From: Methanomassiliicoccaceae archaeon
GTDB lineage: Archaea > Thermoplasmatota > Thermoplasmata > Methanomassiliicoccales > Methanomethylophilaceae
Assembly (NCBI GenBank): GCA_003550345.1
Contig: PUJZ01000004.1
Coordinates: 1 to 51,123 of the forward strand
Length of the DNA: 51,123 nt
Reading direction: 5' to 3'
Positions 16,752 to 24,955 of this stretch are shown in pieces (position 1 is the first letter of the stretch; the number at the start of each line of letters is the position of its first letter). The position numbers were made by a program, and so were the translations under genes. The notes beneath the pieces were generated by a model. That model worked only from the letters and a program-made list of their open reading frames with translations, was not told the origin of the DNA and made no database searches.

Positions 16752-17801
16752 TCAGACGATCTCGATTGCGACCCTGCTTATCTCGCCGTCGAAGTGACGG
16801 CTGTACTGCTGCTGGCCGAACTGGTTGAAAGCGCCTAGGTGCCAGTCCCCGAGGGCCTCGGGTGCTCCGCTGTCCCTCTCCCCGTGCATGACCATGACTC
16901 CGTGGGTGTTGTTGACGAATATCCTGACCTTCCCCTCGGCGATGTCGACCTCCCCTCTGACCGTGTACTCCACGCCCTCCCTTATGGCGTCGGAACGGAC
17001 GAAGCCCCCGGAAGTCCCGAATTCGAAATTGTCGTTGACAAGGACCTCATCGACCATAACGCCCGATAGCTGAAGACGGATGCCGTCGTTCCCGTTCAAA
17101 TTGACGATGCTCGCCCATCTCGCCTGCTCCGACGGAGGAAGGCCGAGGGTGACCGTGGCGTTCACGATCACCTTCTGCACGCTCTCATCGATGGTCCCGA
17201 TGTCGGACTGGGGCACGGTGACGTAATCACCGTCCCCCCTCACGAACTGGAGGGGGAAATCGGCAGGACTTCCGTCGCTGAACTCGGCGTTGCCCATCGG
17301 TATGGTGGAGAGCGGGGGCTCCCCCAAGGCTATGAAGGCCACATCCGCTATCACGGCCCCGCTGATCGTCATCATCGTGACCCGGACGGTCTCTCCCCTC
17401 AGGGACTGGTCCAGGGTCAGAAGGAACCCGCTCCCGGTGCCGATCGTGGCCGGCTGCTGCTGGCCCTGGATGCTGTAGCTGAACAGGCCATGGGTGAAGG
17501 GGTTCGCGACGGTGTAGCTGCTCACGCTGCCCGGCGGCTCGATGCCGTTGACGCTCAGCTTGACCTTGGTGCTGTCGATGGAAAAGGTCATCGCAATGAC
17601 AGAGAGGCCGTAGCTGTCCTCGCCCGTCGGACTGACGTCCATGACGCCTGAGGGGCTGACGTCGTCAGGCTCCATCAGGTTGAGCACCAGGACGAGGAGC
17701 ACTCCGGATATCAGCACGGTGACCGCGACCATCAGGACCACGCCTATGACCGGCGAGACAGCGCCGCGTTCTTTGAGGGATGGCAGCGCTGGAACGGTCA
17801 T
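16752..17801 (-). CDS. Archaeal type IV pilin-like protein with C-terminal LamG-like domain (copy 2)
   Basis: A 349-residue paralogue of the pilin at 14881. It has the textbook archaeal pilin N-terminus KERGAVSPVIGVVLMVAVTV (hydrophobic stretch about residues 14-40), a beta-rich middle (SVIAMTFSIDSTKVKLSVNG), and a C-terminal LamG-like domain from about 180 with YVTVPQSDIGTIDE, RWASIVNLNGNDGIRLQLSG and a terminal HFDGEISRVAIEIV. The two copies align along their whole length, so they arose by duplication; rubrerythrin now lies between them. A TATA-like box (ATTATAGTA) is about 25 nt upstream of the ATG. Assembly by the Tad-like module at the window start is possible but not demonstrated. Confidence 0.8.
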   Translation of the reverse strand: MTVPALPSLKERGAVSPVIGVVLMVAVTVLISGVLLVLVLNLMEPDDVSPSGVMDVSPTGEDSYGLSVIAMTFSIDSTKVKLSVNGIEPPGSVSSYTVANPFTHGLFSYSIQGQQQPATIGTGSGFLLTLDQSLRGETVRVTMMTISGAVIADVAFIALGEPPLSTIPMGNAEFSDGSPADFPLQFVRGDGDYVTVPQSDIGTIDESVQKVIVNATVTLGLPPSEQARWASIVNLNGNDGIRLQLSGVMVDEVLVNDNFEFGTSGGFVRSDAIREGVEYTVRGEVDIAEGKVRIFVNNTHGVMVMHGERDSGAPEALGDWHLGAFNQFGQQQYSRHFDGEISRVAIEIV

Positions 17802-17963
17802 AGCACGGCACCCGTATAGAATACTATAATTAGTTCAATATTTATAAAGATATACGCCATCACGCTTGCATGCTGCGAGCTTGAACGGCTTCATGGTGTG
17901 GAATGCCCCCGGCCGATGCGGCCGCTTGCCTTTACGAGTTTGAAAGAGAAGGTAGGTGACAAG

Positions 17964-18569
17964 ATGGAGCTTGCAATGGTACCCTACGACCCGGACAGGC
18001 ACGACGCCGACATGGTCGCCTCATTGATATTCGAGGCCGACCCTGAGATGACATCCCTGGTCATGGGCGGGAGGGAGAAGGCGGTGGAGAGGTTCAAAAC
18101 GCTGATGTCCATCGGCAGCAGCCCCTGGAGCGCCGAGAACATAACCGTGGCTATGATCGGAGATGAGCTGGCGGGCGTGCTCGTCGGTTCCCTCGGCCGT
18201 GAGAAGGAGGTGGCGGACCGCAAGGCCGCGGAATGGGGCAGGGCCCTCGGCCTGCCCTGGCTGCTGCGGAGCGTGCGCATCGGCATGCGCATGGCGAAGG
18301 CGGTCAGCAGGGACATCGGCGATGACGAGTACTATCCCTTGGCGCTCACGGTGAGGGAGGAATTCCGCGGCCAAGGGGTGGGGTCCCAGATGCTCCGCTG
18401 GATCATGGACCGGCATGGCAAGGTGGTGATAGACGTCAACATCAGGAAGCGGGACGCAGTCCGCTTCTATGAGAGGAACGGCTTCAGGGTGGAGGCGGAG
18501 AACACCATGAGGCACAAGGGGCGCGTATATGGTAACTATTCCATGAGGAACGCCCCCGGGAACCGATGA
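17964..18569 (+). CDS. GNAT-family N-acetyltransferase
   Basis: A 201-residue acetyltransferase. The acetyl-CoA-binding segment LTVREEFRGQGVGSQML is at about residues 130-147 and is followed by the VIDVNIRKRDAVRFYERNGF block typical of the GNAT C-terminal core. The acceptor substrate cannot be told from sequence. I chose ATG 17964 because AGGTGA sits 5 nt upstream; the frame is open 22 codons further but lacks a ribosome site. A TATTTATAAAG box near 17838-17848 may be the promoter. Confidence 0.85.
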   Translation: MELAMVPYDPDRHDADMVASLIFEADPEMTSLVMGGREKAVERFKTLMSIGSSPWSAENITVAMIGDELAGVLVGSLGREKEVADRKAAEWGRALGLPWLLRSVRIGMRMAKAVSRDIGDDEYYPLALTVREEFRGQGVGSQMLRWIMDRHGKVVIDVNIRKRDAVRFYERNGFRVEAENTMRHKGRVYGNYSMRNAPGNR

Positions 18570-18619
18570 CGGGCAGGCTTTATACCCTGGTCATGGGATA
18601 CATACGGAAAGGTGCGTAG

Positions 18620-19150
18620 ATGAAGGTGCTAGTCGCATATGCCAGCAAGTACGGAGCCACCGGCGAGGTGGCGGCGGAGATGGCCAAGACCATAAGGGAA
18701 GAGGGCCATGAGGCGGACCTGGCCGACCTCCGGAAGGGATACAAGGGCGACCTTTCCGGCTATGACCTGGTGATACTGGGTAGCGGCATCATCGCCTTCA
18801 ATTGGATAAAAGGGGCGAGGAAGTTCCTGGAGAAGAGGGCGGACGAGCTCAGCAGGACGAGGACCGCCGTCTTCGCTGTAGGCTCCGAACCTTATTTCGA
18901 GCCGGAGAAGAGGGAGGAGCAATTGTCCAAGTATGTGGAAGGCCCCGCATCGGAACGGGGCATAGACCCGTCGGCGGCGGCCGTTTTCGGCGGCGTCTTC
19001 GATTTCTCCAAGTACGGCAAGGTGGTGACCGCGGTCCTGACCAAGATGGGCATCAAGGATGCGCTGACCGGCGCGGGCTTCGATGTCTCCCGCCCCTGCG
19101 ACATGCGGGACTGGGACGAGATCAGGGGATGGGCCCGGTCGCTGCTCTGA
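18620..19150 (+). CDS. Flavodoxin-domain protein (HemG/protoporphyrinogen-dehydrogenase-like)
   Basis: A 176-residue flavodoxin-fold protein starting MKVLVAYASKYGATGEVA, where the ASKYGAT loop is the FMN phosphate-binding site. DLVILGSGIIAFNWIKGARKFL is the second FMN-contact region. This arrangement is that of the flavodoxin_5 group that includes HemG, but a function in haem synthesis is not implied here; in archaea such proteins act as electron carriers of unknown partner. A GCTTTATACCC box lies near 18577-18587 and AGGTG precedes the ATG. Confidence 0.82.
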   Translation: MKVLVAYASKYGATGEVAAEMAKTIREEGHEADLADLRKGYKGDLSGYDLVILGSGIIAFNWIKGARKFLEKRADELSRTRTAVFAVGSEPYFEPEKREEQLSKYVEGPASERGIDPSAAAVFGGVFDFSKYGKVVTAVLTKMGIKDALTGAGFDVSRPCDMRDWDEIRGWARSLL

Positions 19151-19151
19151 G

Positions 19152-19832
19152 CTATGGCCGCTTGCCGTGCCTGCCGCGCAGCGGCACATAGACCACGGTG
19201 GTCAGGCACCGCGAGGACTTCTCCCCCTTCTCATCAAGCTCGGTCAGCATGAGGTACTGGTAGGCGTCCCCGCCGGCGGGGTAGACGATCTTTCCGGGAT
19301 GGGAAAGCTGGGACAGCATCTCCGTCGGCTCCCCCGGGCAGGCGGCGGTGACCGCTATCTTGTCATAGGGCGCAAGGTCACGATGGCCGCCTGAGCCGTC
19401 GTCGAGCACAGCGACCACATCGCCGTAGCCGGTCCGCTCCAGGTTGTCCTTGCCGAACTGGAACGTCTCTTCGTCCAGCTCGACGCTCACCACGCTCCCA
19501 TCCGCGCCGACGAGCTCGCGGGCGAGGGCCGCCCCGTAACCCGATCCGAGGCCGATCTCCAGGAATCGTTCCCCCGGCGACAGCTCCAGGGCCTCGTAAT
19601 AGAGGCAATAGGTGTGGACGCAGGATATGGTGGCGTTGGCCCCCGGTATCGGCAGGGGGGTCTCGGCATAGCTGTGGTCCCTGTAAGCGCGAGGGACGAA
19701 CTCCTCCCGGGGCACCTTGAGGACCGCATTGGCGACCGCGTCCGAGCTGAGATACCCCCGCTCCTTCAACCAGCGCACCAACGACCTCCTCTCTTGGAGG
19801 AAACGGTCGGAATCCTTGTCCCCAGGTCCCAT
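19152..19832 (-). CDS. pcm: Protein-L-isoaspartate O-methyltransferase
   Basis: A protein of about 226 residues that methylates damaged isoaspartyl sites so that they can revert to aspartate. Family landmarks are VPREEFVP, AYAETPLPIPG-type region (SYAETPLPIPGANATISCVH), and the SAM-binding motif FLEIGLGSGYGAALA (about 85-100) with VVSVELDEE as the acidic ribose-binding end. I prefer ATG 19832 because GGTGAT lies 5 nt before it; GTG 19841 and ATG 19838 are alternatives. It lies 68 nt downstream of the carotenoid genes on the same strand, with a possible TATA element at about 19880-19892, so it may be transcribed independently. Confidence 0.92.
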   Translation of the reverse strand: MGPGDKDSDRFLQERRSLVRWLKERGYLSSDAVANAVLKVPREEFVPRAYRDHSYAETPLPIPGANATISCVHTYCLYYEALELSPGERFLEIGLGSGYGAALARELVGADGSVVSVELDEETFQFGKDNLERTGYGDVVAVLDDGSGGHRDLAPYDKIAVTAACPGEPTEMLSQLSHPGKIVYPAGGDAYQYLMLTELDEKGEKSSRCLTTVVYVPLRGRHGKRP

Positions 19833-19900
19833 GGCCATCACCGCGGGTCAGATGCCCGGGTCCTGTTTGGCCGTTCAGGCTAAAAAATGTATCGCCACCG

Positions 19901-20764
19901 TCAGACCAGGGGGGATTTGGAGATGGTGAGCGCCAGGAATAGCAGCCCGCCCAGGGAGGTGTTGATGTAGGGCAGGTACCAGTACACGCGCTCGATCTCC
20001 AGCTCCTGGCGCAGAAGCAGCGACAGGGGCACGGCAGGATAGACGAGGGCGAGGAAGGAGAGGGGATGCGCGCCGCTGAGGTGAACGGCGAGGAAAGCAA
20101 GTCCGGACCAGAAGACCAGGCATATCGCCAAGGAGGCCCGGCGGCCGAAGAGCACCGCCGAGGTGGTGATCCCCGCGGCGCGGTCGTACTCGATGTCCGG
20201 TATCGCCGAGAACAGATGCATCGCCGCTATGTGGCAGAAGCCCGCCACCAGCAGCGCCATTGGGGGCAGCGCCCCCGAGGCGAGGAGGTAGCCGAAGACG
20301 CCCGGCATCACATAGAGCATGTTGGACGAGAAGTCGAGCACCGGGACCCTCTTGAAGCGGAGCGGGGGAGCGCTGTAGAAGAACGAGAGGAAGAGGAAGA
20401 CCAGGAACACCGCGGCCTCCGTCATGGTCTGAGTGAGCATGAGGACGGCGCTTATGGCGCCCACGCCCGCCAGGGCGAGGATGAGGCGTCCGCGGTCGGA
20501 GTCCATGAGCAGCGCCTCCTTGTCCGCCTTCTTGGGGTTGAGGGCGTCGGTCTCCTCGTCCATCAGGTCGTTGACTCCGTATATGAAGACGTTGGCCAGG
20601 AAGAAGAAGTAGATCAGGTAGATGTAATAGGGGAGCTCGTAGAAGGCGTCGATGCTCTCCATGCCCAGCGCGTAACCTACCACGTAGGTCCCGCCGGTGT
20701 AAATCCAGAAACGGAAACGGGACACCGTGAGAACGAATGACAGGAAATCCCGAATTCCGCTCAT
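19901..20764 (-). CDS. UbiA-family prenyltransferase, lycopene-elongase-like
   Basis: A 287-residue membrane prenyltransferase with about eight or nine hydrophobic helices. The first Asp-rich motif is NDLMDEETDALNPKK (N65, D66, D69, D73), and the second is in SAIPDIEYDRAAG. The ALNPKK tail of the first motif resembles haloarchaeal and actinobacterial lycopene elongases that add C5 units to lycopene to make C50 carotenoids. Its ATG overlaps the crtB stop, so the three carotenoid genes form one operon. Context supports a lycopene elongase; a menaquinone- or lipid-type UbiA is less likely. Confidence 0.82.
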   Translation of the reverse strand: MSGIRDFLSFVLTVSRFRFWIYTGGTYVVGYALGMESIDAFYELPYYIYLIYFFFLANVFIYGVNDLMDEETDALNPKKADKEALLMDSDRGRLILALAGVGAISAVLMLTQTMTEAAVFLVFLFLSFFYSAPPLRFKRVPVLDFSSNMLYVMPGVFGYLLASGALPPMALLVAGFCHIAAMHLFSAIPDIEYDRAAGITTSAVLFGRRASLAICLVFWSGLAFLAVHLSGAHPLSFLALVYPAVPLSLLLRQELEIERVYWYLPYINTSLGGLLFLALTISKSPLV

Positions 20765-21642
20765 CTCATCCTGAGATCGCCCTCTTCGAGCAGAGACAGC
20801 GAGGAGGGGCCGAAGGTGAACACGAAGAGCATCACGAGCAGGCCGTGGCGCAGGATGCGCAGCTTGGTCGGCTTGACCTTGCTCCTGTAGACTATGAAGG
20901 GGTCATCCATTATCTCCTGTGCCGTCCAGGAGTACATGTTGGACGCGGTCTTGATGGGCACCAGGTAGCGGAAGGGTATGTGATGGAAGCCCGCCTCCGC
21001 CTCCGCCTGCCATTGCGAGTAGCGCTTGATCTGCGCCCTGAGGAAGGCCTTGAAGCCCTCGGGGGCGGCGCGGGCGCTCTCCTCGCTGAGGTCCTTGAGG
21101 CCGTGGGCGTCCAGCTCGTCCCGGGGGAAATAGGACCTCCCCAATGCGAGGTCCTCATCTATGTCGCGGATGAAGTTGATGTACTGCATGGCCTTGCCCA
21201 GCATGCGGGCGGAGCCATAGGACTCCTCCGGCAGGCCCATCACCTTCGCCATCATCAGGCCGATCACCTCCGAGGAGCCGTAGAGGTATTCGTCCAGCTC
21301 CTCAGCGTTGCGGTACTCGCGGATGTGGATGTCCATGGCCATGGACTTCAGGAACGCATCCACCCAGGCTTGGTCGATGGACTTCCTCTCCATCAGGTCC
21401 ACGAAGCCGTCGATCACCACGTCCCCGCTGCTGACGCCTTTCAAAGCCTCATGGTAGCGCTCGCGGAAGGACTCGAACTCCTCGGCCCTCTGGGGGGCGC
21501 TGTCCACGTAGTCGTCGGCGACGCGGACGAAGGAATAGAGCAGGGAGATGTCCTTCCTGGTGTGCTCTGGGAAAAGGAGGGTGCTGTTGAAGTAGGTGGT
21601 GCTGCCCTCCTGGAAAATCCTCTTGTGGGTCTCCTCGTACAA
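20761..21642 (-). CDS. crtB: Phytoene synthase (squalene/phytoene synthase family)
   Basis: This 293-residue enzyme condenses two geranylgeranyl diphosphates to phytoene. The two Asp-rich Mg-binding motifs are present: DDYVD (D43-D47) and RDIDED (D160-D164), along with SLLYSFVRVADD and AMQYINFIRDI. The extreme C-terminus has one hydrophobic stretch that may tether it to the membrane. It lies 11 nt after crtI and overlaps the prenyltransferase gene by 4 nt. A squalene synthase is the alternative for this family, but adjacency to CrtI favours phytoene. Confidence 0.9.
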   Translation of the reverse strand: MYEETHKRIFQEGSTTYFNSTLLFPEHTRKDISLLYSFVRVADDYVDSAPQRAEEFESFRERYHEALKGVSSGDVVIDGFVDLMERKSIDQAWVDAFLKSMAMDIHIREYRNAEELDEYLYGSSEVIGLMMAKVMGLPEESYGSARMLGKAMQYINFIRDIDEDLALGRSYFPRDELDAHGLKDLSEESARAAPEGFKAFLRAQIKRYSQWQAEAEAGFHHIPFRYLVPIKTASNMYSWTAQEIMDDPFIVYRSKVKPTKLRILRHGLLVMLFVFTFGPSSLSLLEEGDLRMR

Positions 21643-21653
21643 GCGTTCTCCTC

Positions 21654-23135
21654 CTATCTCCAGTGCTCCTCCGCTATCATGTCGGCGACGATTATGGACG
21701 CTATCAGGACCATGGGCACACCGATGCCGGGGTGGGTGTAGCCGCCGGTGTAGTAGAGGTTGTCGGCCTTCTTGCTGCGGTGCGAAGGCCGCCAGACCGC
21801 GGTCTGCCTCAGGGTGTGGGCCAGGCCCAACGATGTCCCCCGAAGGGCGTTATAACGCTCCCTGAAGTCCTCGAGCGCGAATATCCTCTTCGTCTCGATG
21901 TACGGCCGTATGTCCTCGCCGATCTTCTCCGCCAGGTCATCGAGTATCTTCTCCAGGAAGGCCTCCCTCCGCTCCTCGGTGTCCTCCAGCCCGGGGGCCA
22001 GGGGTATCAGTATGAACAGGGTGTCGCAGCCCTCGGGGGCCGCGGTGGTGTCCGTGCGCGAAGGCACGTTGACGTAATAGGACGGGCTCTCCGGCCAGGC
22101 CGCCTTCTTGGGGTTGAACAGCGTCTCGAAGCCGTCCTCCCAGTCCTCATCGAGGAAGAGGGTGTGATGGTCGAAGGCGTCGAACCTCTTGTTCACGCCC
22201 ACGTAGGCCACCATCGCCGATGGCGCCAGGACGCGCTTGTCCCAATACCTCTTGCCATAGGTCCTGAGGCCCTCAGGCACCAGGTCCAGCTCGGAGTGGG
22301 CGTAGTCGGCGTTCACGATCACCAGGTCGGAATGGTGCTCGCCGGACGAGGTCCTCACACCCACCGCCTTGCCGCCTTCGAAGAGCACCTCCTCCACGGG
22401 CTCGTTGAATGAGAATTCCGCCCCATGGTCCATCGCCAGGCGGTATATGGAGTCAGCCACCTTCCTCATCCCGCCTTCGGGGTAGAAAACCCCCATGGTG
22501 ATGTCGATGTGCGACATCATATGGTAGAAGGCCGGGGTGTTGCCCGGGGCTCCGCCGAGGAAACCGATGGAGTACTGCACCACCCTCTTGGCCTCCTGGC
22601 TGCTGAAATATTTGCTGACGAAGGACTCCATGTCCTGGAGGATCTTCAGCTTGCGCCCTTCCTTCAGAAGTCGGCGGTCGAACATGTCCCCGAGCTTCTC
22701 GTAGTCCTTGTACAGAAGCTCGTTCACCGCCAGGTTGTACTTCTCCTCGGCGGAGCGCAGATATGCCTCGAGCTTCTCGGCGCCGTTCTCCTCGAAGCTG
22801 TCGAAGAGCCGGTAGTTCTCCTCGATGTCCTTGCGTATGTCGACGCTGCCCTTGTCGCCGAAGTATATCCGGTACGAGGGGTCGAGCTGCTTGAGCTCGA
22901 AGAAGTCCTCCGGTGTCTTCCCGAACCGCGAGAAGAAGTCCTCGAATATGTCAGGCATGAGGTACCAGGACGGCCCCATGTCGAAGGTGTAGCCTTTGTC
23001 CGAATGGACGCTGGCCCTTCCGCCTGGCATCTCGTTCTTCTCGAAGACCTTGACCTCCGCGCCCTTCTGCGCCAGCAAGGCGGCGGCCGCCAGGCCGCCG
23101 AATCCGCTCCCCACAACAATCGCCTTCAAACGCAT
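21654..23135 (-). CDS. crtI: Phytoene desaturase
   Basis: A protein of about 493 residues. It begins RLKAIVVGSGFGGLAAAALLAQKGAEV, the FAD-binding dinucleotide fold, and has the family blocks EKNEMPGGRAS, FDMGPSWYLMP and, at the C-terminus, GGYTHPGIGVPMVL. It introduces double bonds into phytoene to give lycopene. The frame is open to an ATG at 23177, but the TATA box TATAAAA (about 23187-23195) would put the transcript start near 23167, after that codon. The internal ATG 23135 therefore fits better and leaves the usual short N-terminus. It is the first gene of the carotenoid operon. Confidence 0.92.
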   Translation of the reverse strand: MRLKAIVVGSGFGGLAAAALLAQKGAEVKVFEKNEMPGGRASVHSDKGYTFDMGPSWYLMPDIFEDFFSRFGKTPEDFFELKQLDPSYRIYFGDKGSVDIRKDIEENYRLFDSFEENGAEKLEAYLRSAEEKYNLAVNELLYKDYEKLGDMFDRRLLKEGRKLKILQDMESFVSKYFSSQEAKRVVQYSIGFLGGAPGNTPAFYHMMSHIDITMGVFYPEGGMRKVADSIYRLAMDHGAEFSFNEPVEEVLFEGGKAVGVRTSSGEHHSDLVIVNADYAHSELDLVPEGLRTYGKRYWDKRVLAPSAMVAYVGVNKRFDAFDHHTLFLDEDWEDGFETLFNPKKAAWPESPSYYVNVPSRTDTTAAPEGCDTLFILIPLAPGLEDTEERREAFLEKILDDLAEKIGEDIRPYIETKRIFALEDFRERYNALRGTSLGLAHTLRQTAVWRPSHRSKKADNLYYTGGYTHPGIGVPMVLIASIIVADMIAEEHWR

Positions 23136-23186
23136 CCTCCTCGTGATATCATTACGTCTTTCGACGTAAGATTTCATTCATTTATC

Positions 23187-23195
23187 TTTTTTATA
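23187..23195 (-). promoter_or_regulatory. TATA box of the carotenoid operon
   Basis: Reads TATAAAAAA on the minus strand, in a markedly AT-rich divergent intergenic region (23178-23402). Predicted transcript start near 23167. Confidence 0.55.
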
Positions 23196-23232
23196 ATATT
23201 TGCGTTGAACGAATATTGGTTTGGAACTATGG

Positions 23233-23246
23233 GTTTTAAATATAAA
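23233..23246 (+). promoter_or_regulatory. TATA box upstream of the M48 metallopeptidase gene
   Basis: TTTTAAATATAAAG would start a transcript near 23268, giving a leader of about 135 nt that contains a hairpin at 23343-23362 (CCGCATC stem, 6-nt loop). Confidence 0.45.
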
Positions 23247-23402
23247 GAACTACGGCAAAAAACGAAAGAAAATACGTCGGCCAGTCAAGAGAAGGGAAAG
23301 CAGACGAGACCCCCCTTACTCGGGTACATGTCTGGACAATGACCGCATCGGAAGGGATGCGGAGGCGAATCAGTTATCAATGGCGCAAAGGCATCTCTGC
23401 GG

Positions 23403-24047
23403 ATGCTGTTCATGACGTCCGAGATGGCCGCTCCGCAGGGGGAAGAGCATAGGGCGGCGATGCTGTTCGCCGATGCGAAAAGAAGGGGCAGCGTGGCCTC
23501 CGGAAGGAGATTATATATATCGGCTTGGATGCGGCCCAAGGCGTTCTGGAACATCATCATCATCGACAGGCATTCCCTGCGGCTCGAGGATGAGGCGCTG
23601 CTCTTCATAATGCTCCACGAGGAGGCCCATATGGTGAATCCGCAGAACACCCGCTGGTTGCGCTGGCCCGCCCTGCCGGTCGCATCGGCCTATGCTGCGG
23701 CCTCGATCGGGTGGTCCATGGGCCTGGTCGGGACGGGACTTTACCTGGCCTCGTTGACGTTGACGGCCGCCTATGTCACGGCCTTCATGGGGGTCCTGCT
23801 TCTTGCGAAGGGATGGTTGGCGCAGGACGAGCTTCAGGCCGACGCCTGGGCCGCTGCGGCCATGGTCCGCCTGCACGGGGCCAAGGACCCCGCAGCGGCG
23901 GCGACGGCCGCCTTGAGCAGCGGCCCCGCCCCCATGACCTGGGCGGCAAGGGCGGCGGCCGGCCTGAGGCGCCGTCTCGGCTACCATCCCTGTCTGCGGG
24001 AGAGGGTCTCCAACATATGGGATTCAATGGAACGCTCCGATAATTGA
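23403..24047 (+). CDS. M48-type membrane zinc metallopeptidase
   Basis: A 214-residue protein with the HExxH zinc motif as HEEAH (residues 72-76) and a third ligand in QDELQADAWA (E143, with the conserved Asp at 147). That is the arrangement of M48/HtpX-like peptidases. Two hydrophobic helices lie between the motifs (about 90-135), so the active site faces the cytoplasm next to the membrane. It is shorter than HtpX, lacking the first membrane hairpin. No ribosome site precedes the first ATG, so the start is uncertain; ATG at codon 4 or 8 is possible. Probably membrane protein quality control. Confidence 0.72.
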   Translation: MLFMTSEMAAPQGEEHRAAMLFADAKRRGSVASGRRLYISAWMRPKAFWNIIIIDRHSLRLEDEALLFIMLHEEAHMVNPQNTRWLRWPALPVASAYAAASIGWSMGLVGTGLYLASLTLTAAYVTAFMGVLLLAKGWLAQDELQADAWAAAAMVRLHGAKDPAAAATAALSSGPAPMTWAARAAAGLRRRLGYHPCLRERVSNIWDSMERSDN

Positions 24048-24101
24048 GCGGCCTCCCGGGAGTAGCGGAAACCGTATATCCCAGCGCATCGATGGCAGAA
24101 C

Positions 24102-24451
24102 ATGCTCGGCCCGTTGTTCGCCATACTCGCAGGGCTGGTCCTGCTCACGGGGTTCATGCACATCGTGCCATCCCTGGGCAATCTGCTAGACAGGATAGGC
24201 CTCATGCTCTCCCGCTTCAAAGCGGTGATAGGCGTGATAGCCTTCGTTCTGGGCCTCATGGGCGCCATCGAGGCCTTCAACCTCCTGAACCTGATGCTGA
24301 TTATCGCCGGCCTAATGCTGCTAACCGACTATCTGGAGAGCATACCCTCCATCGGCAGGTGGCTAGACGATTTCGTCAAGAAGCTGTACACCGCCCAGGG
24401 GGCGTAGGGGTACTGACCCTCGTGGTGGGCGTCCTTTCATTGATCACATGA
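24102..24451 (+). CDS. Small multi-span membrane protein, copy 1, apparent -1 frameshift near the 3' end
   Basis: The intact frame runs 24102-24407 (101 residues) and has three hydrophobic segments. It is a close paralogue of the protein at 24530: compare ILAGLVLLTGFMHIVPSLG with ILAGLVLLTGVMSVVPGLG. After its TAG stop the -1 frame continues to a TGA at 24449-24451 and encodes GVGVLTLVVGVLSLIT. This aligns without gaps to the last helix of copy 2 (IIGVITLIVAIISLLS). The switch falls at a run of five G residues (24398-24402); one extra G would restore a full-length, four-helix protein. A GTATATCC box 26 nt before ATG suggests leaderless transcription. Real mutation, slippage and sequencing error cannot be told apart here. 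Confidence 0.72.
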
Positions 24452-24529
24452 GGCAGCAGGCCGGGGCCATGTCGTCATGGCCGAGACGGGTCGGATGTCT
24501 TAAATAACGGGCAACTTCATCTGAACAGC

Positions 24530-24880
24530 ATGTGGTCAGAGATCGTTGCAATACTGGCGGGCCTGGTGCTGCTCACCGGCGTGATGTCAGTGGTGCCGGG
24601 CTTGGGGCGATACCTCGAGGGTATAGGGCAGTTCCTGACCGGATTCAAGGCGATCATAGGCGCCATCGCCCTGATCATGGGCATCGTGGGGATCCTCAGC
24701 TCGGTGTCGATCCTGAACGTGATGCTGATCGTCGCAGGTCTGGTGCTACTCATCGAGATGCTGCCCATGATACCGGGGGTGGGGAACGCGCTGGAGAAGT
24801 TCGCACTATGGCTGTCATCAGGCCAGGTCATAATAGGGGTCATAACCCTCATCGTGGCCATCATCAGCCTGCTGTCATGA
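24530..24880 (+). CDS. Small four-span membrane protein, copy 2
   Basis: A 116-residue protein made almost wholly of four hydrophobic helices linked by short loops with conserved Pro/Gly (VPGLGRYLEG, MIPGVGNALEK). The two halves resemble each other (VLLTGVMSVVPGLGRYLEGIG and VLLIEMLPMIPGVGNALEKFA), so the protein is itself an internal duplication. It is the intact counterpart of the frameshifted copy just upstream. Function is unknown. A TCTTAAATAAC box about 27 nt before the ATG, with no ribosome site, implies a separate leaderless transcript. Confidence 0.75.
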   Translation: MWSEIVAILAGLVLLTGVMSVVPGLGRYLEGIGQFLTGFKAIIGAIALIMGIVGILSSVSILNVMLIVAGLVLLIEMLPMIPGVGNALEKFALWLSSGQVIIGVITLIVAIISLLS

Positions 24881-24955
24881 GCCGATGCCGGCTTCTTCCC
24901 TCCTTTCCATCCCATATGGCGCACCGTGCGCCGATCGGAGAGCTGTAGAGGGCGA

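Noticed and set aside
23221-23415. 64-codon frame upstream of the M48 gene
   Set aside because: It begins within the TATA box region, before the likely transcript start, and its Arg/Lys-rich translation shows no structure.
24405-24407. TAG at the end of the first small membrane gene read as pyrrolysine
   Set aside because: Readthrough would add only two residues before TGA and would not reach the homologous helix, which is in the -1 frame.
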